Assembly (NCBI GenBank): GCA_903813345.2
Contig: CAIIXF020000010.1
Coordinates: 3,399,169-3,463,168 of the forward strand
Direction: 5' to 3'
Length of the DNA stretch: 64,000 bases
Origin: Owenia fusiformis
Taxonomy: Eukaryota; Annelida; Polychaeta; Sabellida; Oweniidae
A program made the position numbers and the translations under genes. Under the pieces are notes generated by a model that saw only the letters and a list, made by a program, of their open reading frames with translations, was not told the DNA's origin and made no database searches. Shown one piece after another: positions 51,030 through 62,700 of this stretch (positions within the stretch are counted from its first letter, which is position 1; every line of letters begins with the position of its first letter).

Positions 51030-54000
51030 TTACACTCTTGAAAGAGTGTCAGCAATTAAATTATCCTTGCCTTTGATGTGTCTTATGTCAAGATTGTACT
51101 CTGACAATAACAGACTCCACCTCAACAATCTACGATTCTTGTTCTTCATTCTATGAAGGAATGTCAGTGGATTATGATCAGTAAATACAGTAACTGCATG
51201 AACTGGTGCACTAACATATACTTCAAAATGTTGTAATGACAGAAGTAATGCTAGACATTCCTTTTCTATGGTGGAGTAGTTTTTCTGATGTTTATCAAAT
51301 TTCTTTGAATAATAACACACTGGATGATCAATACTATCCTTTTCTTGTAATAGGACAGCCCCCATTCCTACATCAGAAGCATCTACTTGTATTTTGAATG
51401 GCTTGCTAAAATCAGGTGCAACAAGCACTGGTTCTTCACTTAGTATGGCCTTGATTTTATCAAAGGCTGTATGACATTGCTCAGACCACACATATTTGAT
51501 GTTTTTCCCAAGTAAATTGGTCAATGGAAGAGCAATTGAAGAGAAATTTGGACAAAACTTCCTATAAAAGCCAGCCATTCCAAGACTTCTCATCAACTCT
51601 TTCTTGTTAGTAGGAACTGGGAGTTGTATTATTGATTCCACTTTGGCACTTACTGGTTTAACATGCCCTTGACCCACCACATGGCCCAGATATTCAACTG
51701 TGGCTTTACAAAATTCACTTTTAGCCAAATTGATGGTTAAATTGGCTAAAGAGATTCTTTCAAACAACTTACGCAGCAAACACATGTGTTCATCAAAAGT
51801 GTCAGAATAGACAATTACATCATCGATGTAGACACCAGTGTTTTCGAGATCTGCTAATAAGCCATTCATCATTCTTTGAAATGTGGCAGGTGCATTTTTC
51901 ATACCAAATGGCATAACTTTAAATTGGTACAAACCATCAGGAGTAACAAAGGCAGATACCTGTTTTGCTCTTTCAGTTAATGGAACCCCTAGGAATCCTT
52001 TGAGGAGATCAAATTTACTGACATATTTAGCAGTTCCAATTTTGTCAATACAGTCGTCAATTCGTGGTATGGGATAAGAATCGGTCTTTGTTACTCGATT
52101 CACTTTGATATAATTAACTACTAGCCTACGTCCACCATTTGATTTTGGTACAATGAAAGCAGGTGAACTCCATGGGCTATTGCTCTTTTCAATTATGTCA
52201 TTTTCTAACATATAATTGACCTCAGCTCTCAAATCTTCTGATTTTGATGGATTTACTCTGTAAGCATGTTGCTTAATAGGGGTTACATCTTGGACTTCAA
52301 CATCATGATAAGCTATAGATGTCTTAGTCGGTACATCAGAGAAGATATCAGTGAACTCATGAATTAAGTCTGTGACTTGCCGTTTTTGATCATTTGTCAC
52401 ATGGTGCAATTTATGATCTAGATTTGATAATACTTCAGAGTTCTTTAACCTAGACAAACCTTTGATATCTTCATAGTCTAAATCAGTACAATTGATATCA
52501 TCTGAATCTTGTAGAGCATATTCTTTTTCAAGGACAGGTGCCAAAGTGACTACAGGTTTAATTGAGTCATGCTCTTTGTCTGGCTCAAAGTACCTTTTCA
52601 TCATATTGATGTGACACAATTGTGTTTCTTTGCGCCTATCTGGAGTTTTGACAATATAATTGAGGTCATTGACCTTGGAATCCACTACATAAGGACCATA
52701 GAATTTTGCTTGTAGCGGATTTGTCTGAAGTGGCAGTAATATAAGAACTTTGTCACCCGGCTGGAAAGATCTTTCTTTGACTTTTCTGTCATACCAAGTT
52801 TTCATTTTATCTTGGCTATTGAGCAAATTTTCTCTGGCTATTTCACAAGCCTTTGATAGGCGCTCTTTAAACCCAGTAACATAGTTCAATAAATTAAACT
52901 TTTCAGTTTCTGTCAGCCACTTTTCTTTTAGCAATTTAAGTGGACCACGCACAGAATGACCAAATACTAGCTCAAATGGACTGAACCCTAATGATTCTTG
53001 CTTAGCCTCCCTGGTAGCAAACAGAAGCAAGGGTATACCCTCATCCCAGTCTTTCTCATATTCAAAACAGAAAGCTCTAATCATGGTCTTAAGCGTCTGA
53101 TGGTAACGCTCTAGGGCTCCTTGAGACTCTGGGTGATAGGCACTTGACTTACACTGCTTGATACCCAAGGTATCCATGACTTGTTGGAATAAGCCTGACA
53201 TAAAATTTGAGCCCTGATCAGACTGAAGATCTTTTGGCAGTCCAACTAAGGTGAAAAATTTGATGAGTGATTTCACTATATTTTTGGCTTTGATATTTCT
53301 GAGTGGAATCGCTTCTGGAAACCGTGTGGCCATACAAAGAATAGTGAGTAAATATTGATTACCAGATTTTGTTTTTGGTAATGGACCAACACAGTCAATA
53401 AGAACCTTACTGAATGGTTCATCAAATGCAGGTATAGGGTGTAAAGGAGCAGTTGGAATTTTCTGGTTAGGTTTCCCTACCATTTGACATGTATGACAAG
53501 ACCTACAATACTCTTGGACATCTTGTTTTAATTTGGGCCAATAGAAATGGTTGAGTATTTTATGGTATGTTTTAGTTACTCCTAAATGACCTGCCATAGG
53601 CGAATCATGAGCTAGACTCAAGATTTCCTTATGATATGATTTTGGGACAATAATTTGATGCACAATTGCCCAATCGTCTTCAGGGGAAGCTTCAGGAGGT
53701 CTCCACTTTCGCATTAATATGCCATCCTTTTTGTAGAAACAAACAGGGACCTTGTCAGCTTCATCAATAGTAAGACATCTTTTATGAAGATCAATGAGTG
53801 ATGGATCATGCTCTTGTTCATAAATTAACATGTGTTTAGAATGAGGATCATTTTTCAAAGAATCACTATCAGAAATAGAGGATGAAACCTCAGAACAAGG
53901 AGGAGATGAAACCTCATGAACACTAGCAGAAGAAGATGAAACTTCATCGGGACTAGCAAGAGCGGGCGAAACCGCATCAAAATAGTGATCCTGCTCAGAA

Positions 54001-56042
54001 GGTGAATCACCTCTGGCAATAGGCTTTTTCAATGAAGAATTTGCCTCAATAGATGACTGCTTGGCTCGAACAGAAGGCTGTTTCAATGAAGAATTTGCCT
54101 TTAAAATAGGATAAGGATCATCTTTAACAAGTGGTGAGTGACATTCATCATCAAACAAGGAGCTTAAAAACCCACTATCAAAGTCATCTCCCACAGACGA
54201 ATCCCCGCTATTAGCTAACCTTTTAGCCATAGCCCTAGTAACAGCACAAGCAGGATATATATCAGAGTCCTCTTGGACAGAATCCTCAATAGAACAAGGC
54301 TGATCAGAAACAATGGGGTCTAATGATACCTTACCCCCAGCTAAATCATTGCCTAAAAGCAATGCGACTCCTTCAACAGGAAGTTGTGGCCTAACACCAA
54401 CAATAACTGGCCCTTTGACTAACTCTGATGTGATATGAATACGATGGAGGGGAACTTTAGTAAAACCTAATTCAATGCCTTGCATCAAAATATGGGTACC
54501 CGTGAATGACTCCTCAGATAAAGGAAGGACACCTTCTAACAACAAAGTCTGAGATGCACCCGTGTCTCTAAGAATCTTAACAGGCTTTGAATTGGTATCA
54601 TCACTTGACAGTGACACAGATCCTTCCGACATGAAAGGCTTATAATCCTCCATAACATCACTATGAGTAGATTTCTCAGTATGAGTATATGAATCCCAAA
54701 CAATGGGCTTTCTTGAAATGGGAACAGTAGCACAACCATTTGAATGAGCAGAACCAGACATCTCTCTTCTATTCTTAATCCTATAGCATTCAGAAATAAG
54801 ATGACCAGGCTTTTTACAATAATTACAGGTGACATTTGATTTTGGACCTGAAGAATTTGATTGATCAGATTTTGAGCTAAAACTCTGTGATGAATTAGAC
54901 TGGTCTTTTGCTTTGTTTGATGTATTTGATGATGAGGACTGATTTGATTTAGAGTCATATGAAGGTTTGTTACCCTGATAACCCCTATAGTTAGGATTGC
55001 CCTTGATAAAACTACCCTTATGAGTAAGAGCATAATCATCAGACAGGGTGGCAGCTTGACTTAAAGTTTCTACCTTGTGTTCATCTAAGTAAGTTCTAAT
55101 GTGATACTGAACACAGTTTTTGAATTGTTCTATGAGCATAAGCTCTCTGAGCTTTTTGAACTCTTCGGATGCATCTTTAGAGACAAGCCACCTGTCAAAA
55201 AGCTGCTCTTGCTCTCGAGCAAACTCAACATGTGTTTGGTCACTCTGTTTGTGGGCATTTCTAAATTTTTGTCTGTAAGCTTCTGGCACTAGTTCATAAG
55301 CTTTAAGAATCGCATTTTTAATAAGGTCATAATCAGAGCATACTTCTGCTGAGAGAGAGGCAAATATTTCACTTGCTTTACCAGTGAATACACTCTGAAG
55401 CATAACTGGCCATGCAGATTTAGGCCAGTCTAGGCTCTGAGCGACTTTTTCAAAATGTGTAAAGTATTTATCAACATTTTTCTCTTGAAATTTAGGTACA
55501 AATTTGAGAAATTTTGAAGCGTCAAACCTATTTTCAAAATGTTGATGCATAGTAGCATGTTCATCAGTTTTTGATTGAGCTTCTAATTCAAGACGTTTTA
55601 ATTCAACTTCTTTCTCTTTTTGAATTTCTTGTTCTCTCAATCTTATTTCTTTTTCATTTTGCATTTCTTGTTCTCTTAATCTTATTTCTTTTTCATTTTG
55701 CAATTCTTTCTCTCTCAATTCTCTAATTTCTCTTTCTTTTTGAATTTCTAACTCTTTTTCTCTCAATTCTCTTTCATTTTGCAACTCTTTTTCTCTCAAT
55801 TCAAGTTCTTTAAGCCTAACAGGATCAGTATGCTCGACATGCTGGGCTGGCTCCTCAGGCAGAAGTGATTCTGCGACCAAATATTGCAGTACAAAGTTTT
55901 TAATTGTACCTTTATTGTATGAGCTTTTGACTGACAGGCCAACATGTTTTGCAATTGCCAGAAGTTCAGTTTTCTTTAAATCATCAAATTCCTCCAAAGA
56001 GGGCGCTTCTAAAAATGTCTCAACCTCAAAACTCATTTTCAA
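51030..56042 (-). CDS. Gag-Pol polyprotein, integrase before reverse transcriptase
   Basis: 1,670 residues in one frame. Order: SAP-like N-terminal segment (about 15-55), charged coiled coil of REKELQ/EKEIRLREQE repeats (about 75-155), Gag core, CCHC knuckle C406-C409-H414-C419, protease with LRDTGA (D493), integrase zinc region (GHLGVTKTY...CRSCHTC, about 810-850) and DDE core (LIDCVGP, SDQGSNF, ALERYHQT), reverse transcriptase (about 1300-1480, active site YIDD near 1404, MPFGMKNAP), RNase H (QVDASDVGMGA near 1550). Most gypsy elements have integrase last; this order is Gmr1-type. There is no Gag/Pol frameshift or stop, so Gag and Pol must be separated by proteolysis alone. No lesion seen. 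The C-terminus ends at RNase H (HIKGKDNLIADTLSRV). Confidence 0.93.
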   Translation of the reverse strand: MKMSFEVETFLEAPSLEEFDDLKKTELLAIAKHVGLSVKSSYNKGTIKNFVLQYLVAESLLPEEPAQHVEHTDPVRLKELELREKELQNERELREKELEIQKEREIRELREKELQNEKEIRLREQEMQNEKEIRLREQEIQKEKEVELKRLELEAQSKTDEHATMHQHFENRFDASKFLKFVPKFQEKNVDKYFTHFEKVAQSLDWPKSAWPVMLQSVFTGKASEIFASLSAEVCSDYDLIKNAILKAYELVPEAYRQKFRNAHKQSDQTHVEFAREQEQLFDRWLVSKDASEEFKKLRELMLIEQFKNCVQYHIRTYLDEHKVETLSQAATLSDDYALTHKGSFIKGNPNYRGYQGNKPSYDSKSNQSSSSNTSNKAKDQSNSSQSFSSKSDQSNSSGPKSNVTCNYCKKPGHLISECYRIKNRREMSGSAHSNGCATVPISRKPIVWDSYTHTEKSTHSDVMEDYKPFMSEGSVSLSSDDTNSKPVKILRDTGASQTLLLEGVLPLSEESFTGTHILMQGIELGFTKVPLHRIHITSELVKGPVIVGVRPQLPVEGVALLLGNDLAGGKVSLDPIVSDQPCSIEDSVQEDSDIYPACAVTRAMAKRLANSGDSSVGDDFDSGFLSSLFDDECHSPLVKDDPYPILKANSSLKQPSVRAKQSSIEANSSLKKPIARGDSPSEQDHYFDAVSPALASPDEVSSSSASVHEVSSPPCSEVSSSISDSDSLKNDPHSKHMLIYEQEHDPSLIDLHKRCLTIDEADKVPVCFYKKDGILMRKWRPPEASPEDDWAIVHQIIVPKSYHKEILSLAHDSPMAGHLGVTKTYHKILNHFYWPKLKQDVQEYCRSCHTCQMVGKPNQKIPTAPLHPIPAFDEPFSKVLIDCVGPLPKTKSGNQYLLTILCMATRFPEAIPLRNIKAKNIVKSLIKFFTLVGLPKDLQSDQGSNFMSGLFQQVMDTLGIKQCKSSAYHPESQGALERYHQTLKTMIRAFCFEYEKDWDEGIPLLLFATREAKQESLGFSPFELVFGHSVRGPLKLLKEKWLTETEKFNLLNYVTGFKERLSKACEIARENLLNSQDKMKTWYDRKVKERSFQPGDKVLILLPLQTNPLQAKFYGPYVVDSKVNDLNYIVKTPDRRKETQLCHINMMKRYFEPDKEHDSIKPVVTLAPVLEKEYALQDSDDINCTDLDYEDIKGLSRLKNSEVLSNLDHKLHHVTNDQKRQVTDLIHEFTDIFSDVPTKTSIAYHDVEVQDVTPIKQHAYRVNPSKSEDLRAEVNYMLENDIIEKSNSPWSSPAFIVPKSNGGRRLVVNYIKVNRVTKTDSYPIPRIDDCIDKIGTAKYVSKFDLLKGFLGVPLTERAKQVSAFVTPDGLYQFKVMPFGMKNAPATFQRMMNGLLADLENTGVYIDDVIVYSDTFDEHMCLLRKLFERISLANLTINLAKSEFCKATVEYLGHVVGQGHVKPVSAKVESIIQLPVPTNKKELMRSLGMAGFYRKFCPNFSSIALPLTNLLGKNIKYVWSEQCHTAFDKIKAILSEEPVLVAPDFSKPFKIQVDASDVGMGAVLLQEKDSIDHPVCYYSKKFDKHQKNYSTIEKECLALLLSLQHFEVYVSAPVHAVTVFTDHNPLTFLHRMKNKNRRLLRWSLLLSEYNLDIRHIKGKDNLIADTLSRV

Positions 56043-56125
56043 TTAATTGCTGTCTTCACAATTTAAATGTACAAGTTTTGGATTTCTAATTTTGAAATAT
56101 TTGAATTTTAGCTTGTTGTAGTTAG

Positions 56126-56143
56126 ATCCCGGACGAGCCCCCA
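56126..56143 (-). other. tRNA-Pro-type primer binding site
   Basis: Read on the minus strand it is TGGGGGCTCGTCCGGGAT, the 18-base complement of a tRNA-Pro 3' end as used by some gammaretroviruses. It lies five bases inside the 5' LTR. Confidence 0.85.
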
Positions 56144-56148
56144 ATTTC

Positions 56149-56954
56149 TGTTACGTTCGAAAATAACAGAAAGTAAAAACAGCAATTAAAATATGATAAC
56201 AATATATTTATACTTTGAAAACTAAATAATATAACAATAATATAAAGGAGGTTTAATACTTAAGTGATGTCCAATCAATGGTACGGCTTATTCTTGATGT
56301 CGATAAATGTCGTTGACGATCCTTGAGAATGATCCAGATCACGAAATGTTTCAATAATCGTTAATAGTTCTCCAATGTTTGTAATAATCCAATAATGTTT
56401 GTTGTAATCCTATAATGTTCGTATCCAATAATGTTTGATGATAATCCACAAATGTTTGATGATAATCCACAAATGTTTATGATAATCCACGAATGTATAT
56501 GATAATCCGTATATAGTGTGTGTTGTAATATATGTCCATATGAAGTCCTCAGGTTGTATATTTGTAGTGTTATAAATGTTCCCACAGTAGGTGTCTATAA
56601 TATTCCGCTAAGAAGATGTCCTTTTAATAAACTTTGAAATTCTGCCCACAGCCTAAATCAGCTCTCTCATTATATAGTTCAAAGGCAAAGTCCAGATGTT
56701 TCAAGAAGTTACGATTTCTAGAAAATAACACTGATTGGACATCTTAAGTCACATGATTCAATGTTGATTAAATGATTACAGTTCCAGTACTTTCTAGAAG
56801 GCCAAGAGTTAATGAGTCATCCAGTTCGGTTATGTTTACAAGATATAATGTCATTGTGACCTTGACCTAAGATCTCTAATGAAGATCAGTTACAGTATAT
56901 GCATATTGATAAACTAAACTTAATGTGAATATAATAGAATGTAATACTGTAACA
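56149..56954 (-). repeat. 5' LTR
   Basis: 806 bp, same sequence as 49970-50775; should contain the element's promoter for minus-strand transcription. Confidence 0.92.
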
Positions 56955-57104
56955 ATAGTAATTTGATCACAACAATTGTAAAGTTGCCTCGAGACATACG
57001 ATTCGCAAATCAGATTCATAATCGTTGATTGAGTTTGATGAACTAATTGCTAAAATATTTTAAAGTGTTCATTAACAACCTGTACATTTATGAGAAAGTG
57101 AGAC

Positions 57105-57934
57105 ATGAAAATGGATTTACTTGTTCATCTTATATGGATTACCACTTTAACCTGTAAGTAGAGATACACCTTGAAATGGAGCATGCTTAAGTTACCTATA
57201 TGGGGGAGGAGGTATTTATTGCATAGATATGTTATATTTTGAGTGTTCTGTTCATCATCATTGAATGTCTACGGGGATGGGGGAGGGGGGGGGGGGTTGA
57301 CTGATATGTTTTGGTATAAACTCAGTATGACATCCATATTCCAACACTAATTGTACGCATTTTATTTTGTATTTTCAGTGATAATGGTACAAATTCAGGA
57401 AGCGATTTAATTTTATCGTCAAAACCTTCAGTGATAAATGAAGACATATACCAAATGTGCAATTTTATTCAGTCTGAAATATCTTTATGAACAACAACAT
57501 CCCACAAAATCGGAATGTTAATCTGGTCCCTTTCCCATCCAACGTTTCAGAAAACCAGGGCAAGCTACACGTTCTAAGGAGATTGTTTGCGTGAGCGTGT
57601 AGAAGTACGGTCATCTAGGATTGGTTCTCCCATTCGTAGTATTTACTGTCCGATTTAGTGGTGTTTATGAGAAAAAGTTGTAATTATAGTCCCTGGAGAA
57701 ACCAAAAGAGAATGGGACAGTATTCCCTAGGATCGTATTGTGTAGCTTAACCTCGCCAGTTACTTCATTTATCGTTTCAGGCGTTCTTACAGCAACAGGT
57801 GGAGAGCTTTGTGAGAATGATTATGTAGAAACCAGATTAGAGAACTGTACGTCTGATATAGCAGAGTTTCTTCGTAAGGCCAGAGAAAACTCCGAGTCCA
57901 TACATCGAGAGGACCAGGAAAATGAATTATGCAG
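57105..57934 (+). CDS. Possible small secreted protein, first two exons
   Basis: Exon 57105-57153 would encode a hydrophobic leader (LLVHLIWITTLT) with donor GTAAGT. Exon 57781-57934 (acceptor TTTCAG, donor GTAAGT) continues in phase with a polar, Cys-containing, helix-prone segment (about 50 residues, Cys near each end). Together they look like a secreted peptide or the start of a larger gene. No family is recognised and no third exon is certain: the acceptor at 58232-58236 would add four residues and a stop. The support is splice motifs, phase and a leader-like N-terminus only. Confidence 0.35.
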
Positions 57935-58279
57935 GTAAGTGGCTCTCATATTAACATAATTTTAAGCCACCCTTTAATTATTCCAAATGAAAGCAAACCT
58001 TAAGATTTGGTTTAAATATTATATCATCGTTCTTTGAATGGCGGAGAGGGGAAGACAGTCTAATCTATTTGTGTGCAAGAGGGCTTGCTGCATTACGTAG
58101 AACCATCTGTAACTATATTTTTAATAATTATTAACCAAATACATTTTATCGTCACATTATCAGCACATTTAACGAGTGACTGTCATGCTAATCTTGACCA
58201 AGTAAATATGATATACACAGGCTTTAGACAATAACAAATAGAGCAGGTGCAGACAATATTGACAAGGCCATAGAAGACG

Positions 58280-59317
58280 ATGCAGGCTTTGCAACTAAGT
58301 AGAGAGCAACGGTTGTCAATAATAACACTTCCAAAGCCACAGATAGTAAATCCAACAGACGTTCAAATTAGGGTTGCATTCTGCGCTGTGTGTGGTACAG
58401 ACCTTCACATTATAAAAAAACATGTGATTCCGTTTGAGAAATTCGAGTATGAATCGAGAATCCTCGGACATGAATTCACAGGAATTGTAACCGCTATTGG
58501 AGAGACTGTACGTAGTGTATGCATAGGAGATAGGGTTGCAATTGATCCCAACACCAGCTGCGGGCGTTGCAAATTCTGTCTAAGGGGACGTCCGAACCAT
58601 TGTGAAAAATATGGGAAAATGCTCAATAGATCGAATGGTGGCCTCGCCGAGTATGTGGTAATATCAGAGCCCCAGGTCTACAAGCTGAGCAAAGATGGTG
58701 GGTTAGGACTCGCAGAGGGTGTCATCTGTGAGCCGATGTCTTGTATAGTCAGAGGTTGGGATATTATCAAATCTAGAGCTTCCAGTGATTCCAGAGTTTT
58801 GATAAACGGAGCGGGTATCATTGGCTTACTATGGACATCGATGTTGTATATGAAAGGCTTCCGAAACATCACCGTATCAGAACCATCCGAGTTCAGAAGA
58901 GAAATCACCAGGAAACTCGGGTTGAACATCAAAGTTAGATCACCCACTGATAGCAATCAATGGACAGATCGTTATGACCTGATGGTGGATTGCAGCGGTT
59001 CTTCCAAGGCGATTGAAGCTGGTCTCGAGCGTATGGAGTACGGTGGTGCTGTAATGATGTTTGCTGTGTACGCCAAGGATAGTCAACTGCAACTGGACTT
59101 GTCTTATATCCAGAAAAGGGAACTCACAGTTATGGGATCAATTATAGACCCATTCACATACAAACGGAGCGTCACACTTGTTGAAGATATGTACAAGTCA
59201 AATATGTTAAACTTTGACAAATTAGGAGTGAAAGTTTATTCTTTCGAAGATTTTGAAGCAGCATTTAAAGATTTGGATGAGAGGACCATCTCAAAAGCTG
59301 TGTTCAAAATTCAGTGA
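58280..59317 (+). CDS. Zinc-dependent medium-chain dehydrogenase (sorbitol/arabinitol-type), intronless
   Basis: A 345-residue NAD(P)-dependent alcohol/polyol dehydrogenase. Catalytic zinc ligands are C38 (CAVCGTD), H64-E65 (GHEF) and probably E151 (CEPMSC). The structural zinc site is C94, C97, C100, C108 (CGRCKFCLRGRPNHC). The Rossmann nucleotide motif is GAGIIG at 177-182. All are intact and the length is normal for the family. An in-frame TAG nine bases before the ATG supports this start. AATAAA lies at 59416-59421. The substrate is not determinable from sequence; sorbitol, threonine and arabinitol dehydrogenases are the nearest relatives by motif. The lack of introns is unusual beside the many-exon flippase and suggests a retrocopy or an acquired gene. 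Confidence 0.88.
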   Translation: MQALQLSREQRLSIITLPKPQIVNPTDVQIRVAFCAVCGTDLHIIKKHVIPFEKFEYESRILGHEFTGIVTAIGETVRSVCIGDRVAIDPNTSCGRCKFCLRGRPNHCEKYGKMLNRSNGGLAEYVVISEPQVYKLSKDGGLGLAEGVICEPMSCIVRGWDIIKSRASSDSRVLINGAGIIGLLWTSMLYMKGFRNITVSEPSEFRREITRKLGLNIKVRSPTDSNQWTDRYDLMVDCSGSSKAIEAGLERMEYGGAVMMFAVYAKDSQLQLDLSYIQKRELTVMGSIIDPFTYKRSVTLVEDMYKSNMLNFDKLGVKVYSFEDFEAAFKDLDERTISKAVFKIQ

Positions 59318-59415
59318 CCAGTTAATCAAACATTAAACTGCAGAACACACTAGATAGTATCGATAAGAGTATTTCTCGATTCAGCCATTGCTTTTAGCTT
59401 ATGGGATCTATGATG

Positions 59416-59421
59416 AATAAA
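59416..59421 (+). terminator. Polyadenylation signal for the dehydrogenase gene
   Basis: AATAAA about 100 bases after the stop; a second AATAAA lies about 85 bases further on. Confidence 0.6.
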
Positions 59422-59721
59422 AAAGAAATGAGACAACATTTTTAAATATACTTTTCATATGAGAGGTTTAGCAGCATAAACGATTGTAAAGGGTTGTACA
59501 ATAAAGATTGTACTGGATTTGTACTTGTTACTTTATTTTGCTGCAGATTGGTTTTGCCAAGGGCACCATACTAATTAGAAATATATTTTATAGATTGAAT
59601 CGATAGCTTGTTATGCATAATGTACAAATACTATGACGAAAAACATAGGAACCTCCATATGAAGGGGAGAGATTAAAATTGTGCGTTGTATTTCGCTTCA
59701 TTTTTCCCTTTCTCTAATTTT

Positions 59722-62700
59722 ACAAGATTCAAGATTCAAGATTTTATTGTGTTTCAAACCAAACACTTGGTTTCCTCACAAAATCAATTACAAGACATTT
59801 ACATATAATTATACAGTTAAAAAAAACAACATGCATTGTTTCACAAATACCATCATACAATCTTTCCTTTTTCAAATAGCTCCCGACGCTGATTAAAAAG
59901 TTTATTTATAAAATGTATCAATTCGTTAACAATTTCAAAATCATCAGAAGTCATCAAAAAGTTATATTTTTCTTTATCCGACATATTATCAAATGTGTCA
60001 ATAAAACTTAGTTTATTAAAAAATTCAAATCTACATTTTTTATAGCCATCACACACAAGAAGAAAATGCCTTTCATCCTCTACTTCCCCCTTATTGCAAA
60101 TCTGACAAATTCTTTCATTTATTTCAAGTCGATGCTGTTTAGTGCCATCTTTTTTCTTTTTCTCGTGTCTCCCTGTTTCAATTCTTAAACTATGGTTTGC
60201 TAATCTAAACCTGGCCATTTTAAAAATTAACATTTTGTTCACGCTTAATGTTAAATATCTTTCCAGATTGTAATCAATTTTTATATAATTTCCAAGTTTT
60301 CTATTTTCCCTTATAGCTCTATCATTAAGTTCTATATATTTTCTTTGCATTTCAAGTTTAATTGCTTTTAGTAATCGTTTTATTCCAAACGTACTCCCAT
60401 TTTCAAAGACATGTTGAAAATGAAAGTACTTTAATATGCATTCCATATGTTTGACATATATGTTATTTTTATCCCGAAATTATATATTTATTAAGCTATC
60501 CGCGTTTGTTTGATGCACACATTTCAACCAATATTTTATGGAATATATAAGTGAGTCTATAGCTAATGGAAATCTTCCTAAATCTTTTTTAACGGCATAA
60601 CTTGAAGTATATTTGTTAACCCCTAAAAGGAATTTGCAAAATTTATTGTGTATTTTTTCAGGAATAAAGTCTTCATAAGAACTCTCTAGTTTAAGGTCCC
60701 CTTGACTAATCCTTCTGTCAACTTTCAAGTGAAGCATTGACCAAAATTCACTTCCGTATAATAATATAGGCTTAACACACATGTCAAAGATTTTTGTGTG
60801 CAATTCTACATTGATAGTTGAAAACTTAAAATTTTGTCTCATCATAAAAATAACTTTCATCGCCTTCTTGCTTAATTCTGATATGCCATGTTTCAAACTC
60901 CCAGAGCTTTTTAAAACAAATCCCAAATATTTATATTCATTTACTTTTTCTATATTTATACTTCCAAATTTAAAATGACTGTGTTTTATTATTTTTCCTG
61001 ATTTATTAAAAATCACAACTTTCGTTTTTTCAATATTAATGTTTAATTTCCATTTTGAACAATATGTTTTTAGTTTATCAAGACAGTATTGTAGTCCCTC
61101 ATTTGTTTCTGATATCAAGACCAGATCATCCGCATATAAGAGTACATTTATTAACGTTTCATCATTACTACCGATTTTGACAGGCTTACATTGGTCATCA
61201 AAAATATCTATTATGTCATTTATATATAAGTTGAAACATAAAGGACTGATTAAGCAGCCTTGTTTTAATCCTAATTTAGAGTGTATTGGACTTGTTAACC
61301 CGTTTTTAAGTTTTACTCTGTATATGACACTTGAGTACATGTTATCGATTATATCATATATTTTGCCTCCCATGCCTAGATTTTTTAATTTCTGCAATAA
61401 AAGTGGCCTGGGTATGCTATCATAGGCTTTTCTGAAATCTACAAAGCATGTATATAAATATTTCCCTACCGTCACGTGTTTATCAATTAGCTGTTTCAAT
61501 ATCAATAAGTGATCTGCAGTTCGGCAATTCTTTTTAAACCCGATTTGTTCTCTATGAATTATATTTTGCGACTCTATGAATTCTTCCATTCTTTTATTCA
61601 AAATATCCGCAAACAATTTACTCATTGCACTTGATAACGCAATCCCACGATAATTATTTGGTAATAAATAATCTCCACTTTTAAATAAAGGTTTAATTAG
61701 ACTCTCTCTCCATTGAGTAGGGTAAATGTTATTGTCAAGGATATTATTAAAAAGATTTCTTATCACCTGTATTAACATGTCTGGACTATTTTTTAACATT
61801 TCATTTCTAATTGAATCTAAACCAACGGCTTTATTGCTCTTCAACTTATTTATACTTTTTTTAAGTTCTTTCATTGATATTCCACGATTAAAGTGTTCTA
61901 TGTCAATAAAAGTATAATTATTATCCTTTTTGCTATCATATTTACCAACTTGTTCCATATTCTCTTTCATTAAATCTTTGAAATATCGAACCCATTTATC
62001 GGGAGCTATTTGATTACATTTATCATCCTTAACATCATGTTTACCATCTTTGAATTCCTCTATGGTTTTCCAAAATGCTTTCGGGTCATTTTTTTCTAGT
62101 TTCATTACACCTCTCACCAATTTATCCTTATATTCTCGTTTCTTTTTACGTATAACTGATTTATATATTTTTCTTAATCTATACAATTCTTTAATATTTC
62201 CATCTGTTGGGCATTGCCCTACTAGTACTCCAATATTTCTTATTCGTTTTTTCAAACATTTACAATCTGTATCAAACCATTTGTTCTTCACCTTCTTGTT
62301 TTTAGAATGACCCCTACTTACAATTGGCCTACATTTAATAGCAATTGTTGCATGCTTATAAATATCAACTATTTTTTTAACAATATCGTTCAGGTAATCT
62401 TTGTTGCTATTATACTCTCTAAGTTTTATTCCCATAACATGTTTTATTTCTTGTTCAACTCCAACTGAGCTCATGTGTACCTTAAACTTTTCAGCAATAA
62501 TATCATTCCATTTAGGAGTCACGGGAATTGGTTCTAGATTCGTAATATCTTCGTTATCGTTCAACACTCTCACCATGTCTAATGCAACACATATTTGACA
62601 ATGATCAGAAAACTCTGTTAAATCTTGAACCTTAAAAAACAATACTTTTTTAATAACTCTACATCTACAATACAGAAGTCGATTGTCGAAGCACCGTTGT

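Larger units (their letters stand above)
49970..56954 (-). mobile_element. Complete Gmr1-like Ty3/gypsy LTR retrotransposon
   Basis: Two 806-bp LTRs (49970-50775 and 56149-56954) with TGTTAC...GTAACA ends read as identical. They enclose one long Gag-Pol frame on the minus strand. A 4-bp ATAG duplication flanks the element (49966-49969 and 56955-56958). The primer site and polypurine tract are in place. Domain order protease-integrase-RT-RNase H places it with Gmr1-type elements. Identical LTRs and an intact frame indicate very recent insertion, possibly an active copy. Confidence 0.92.
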
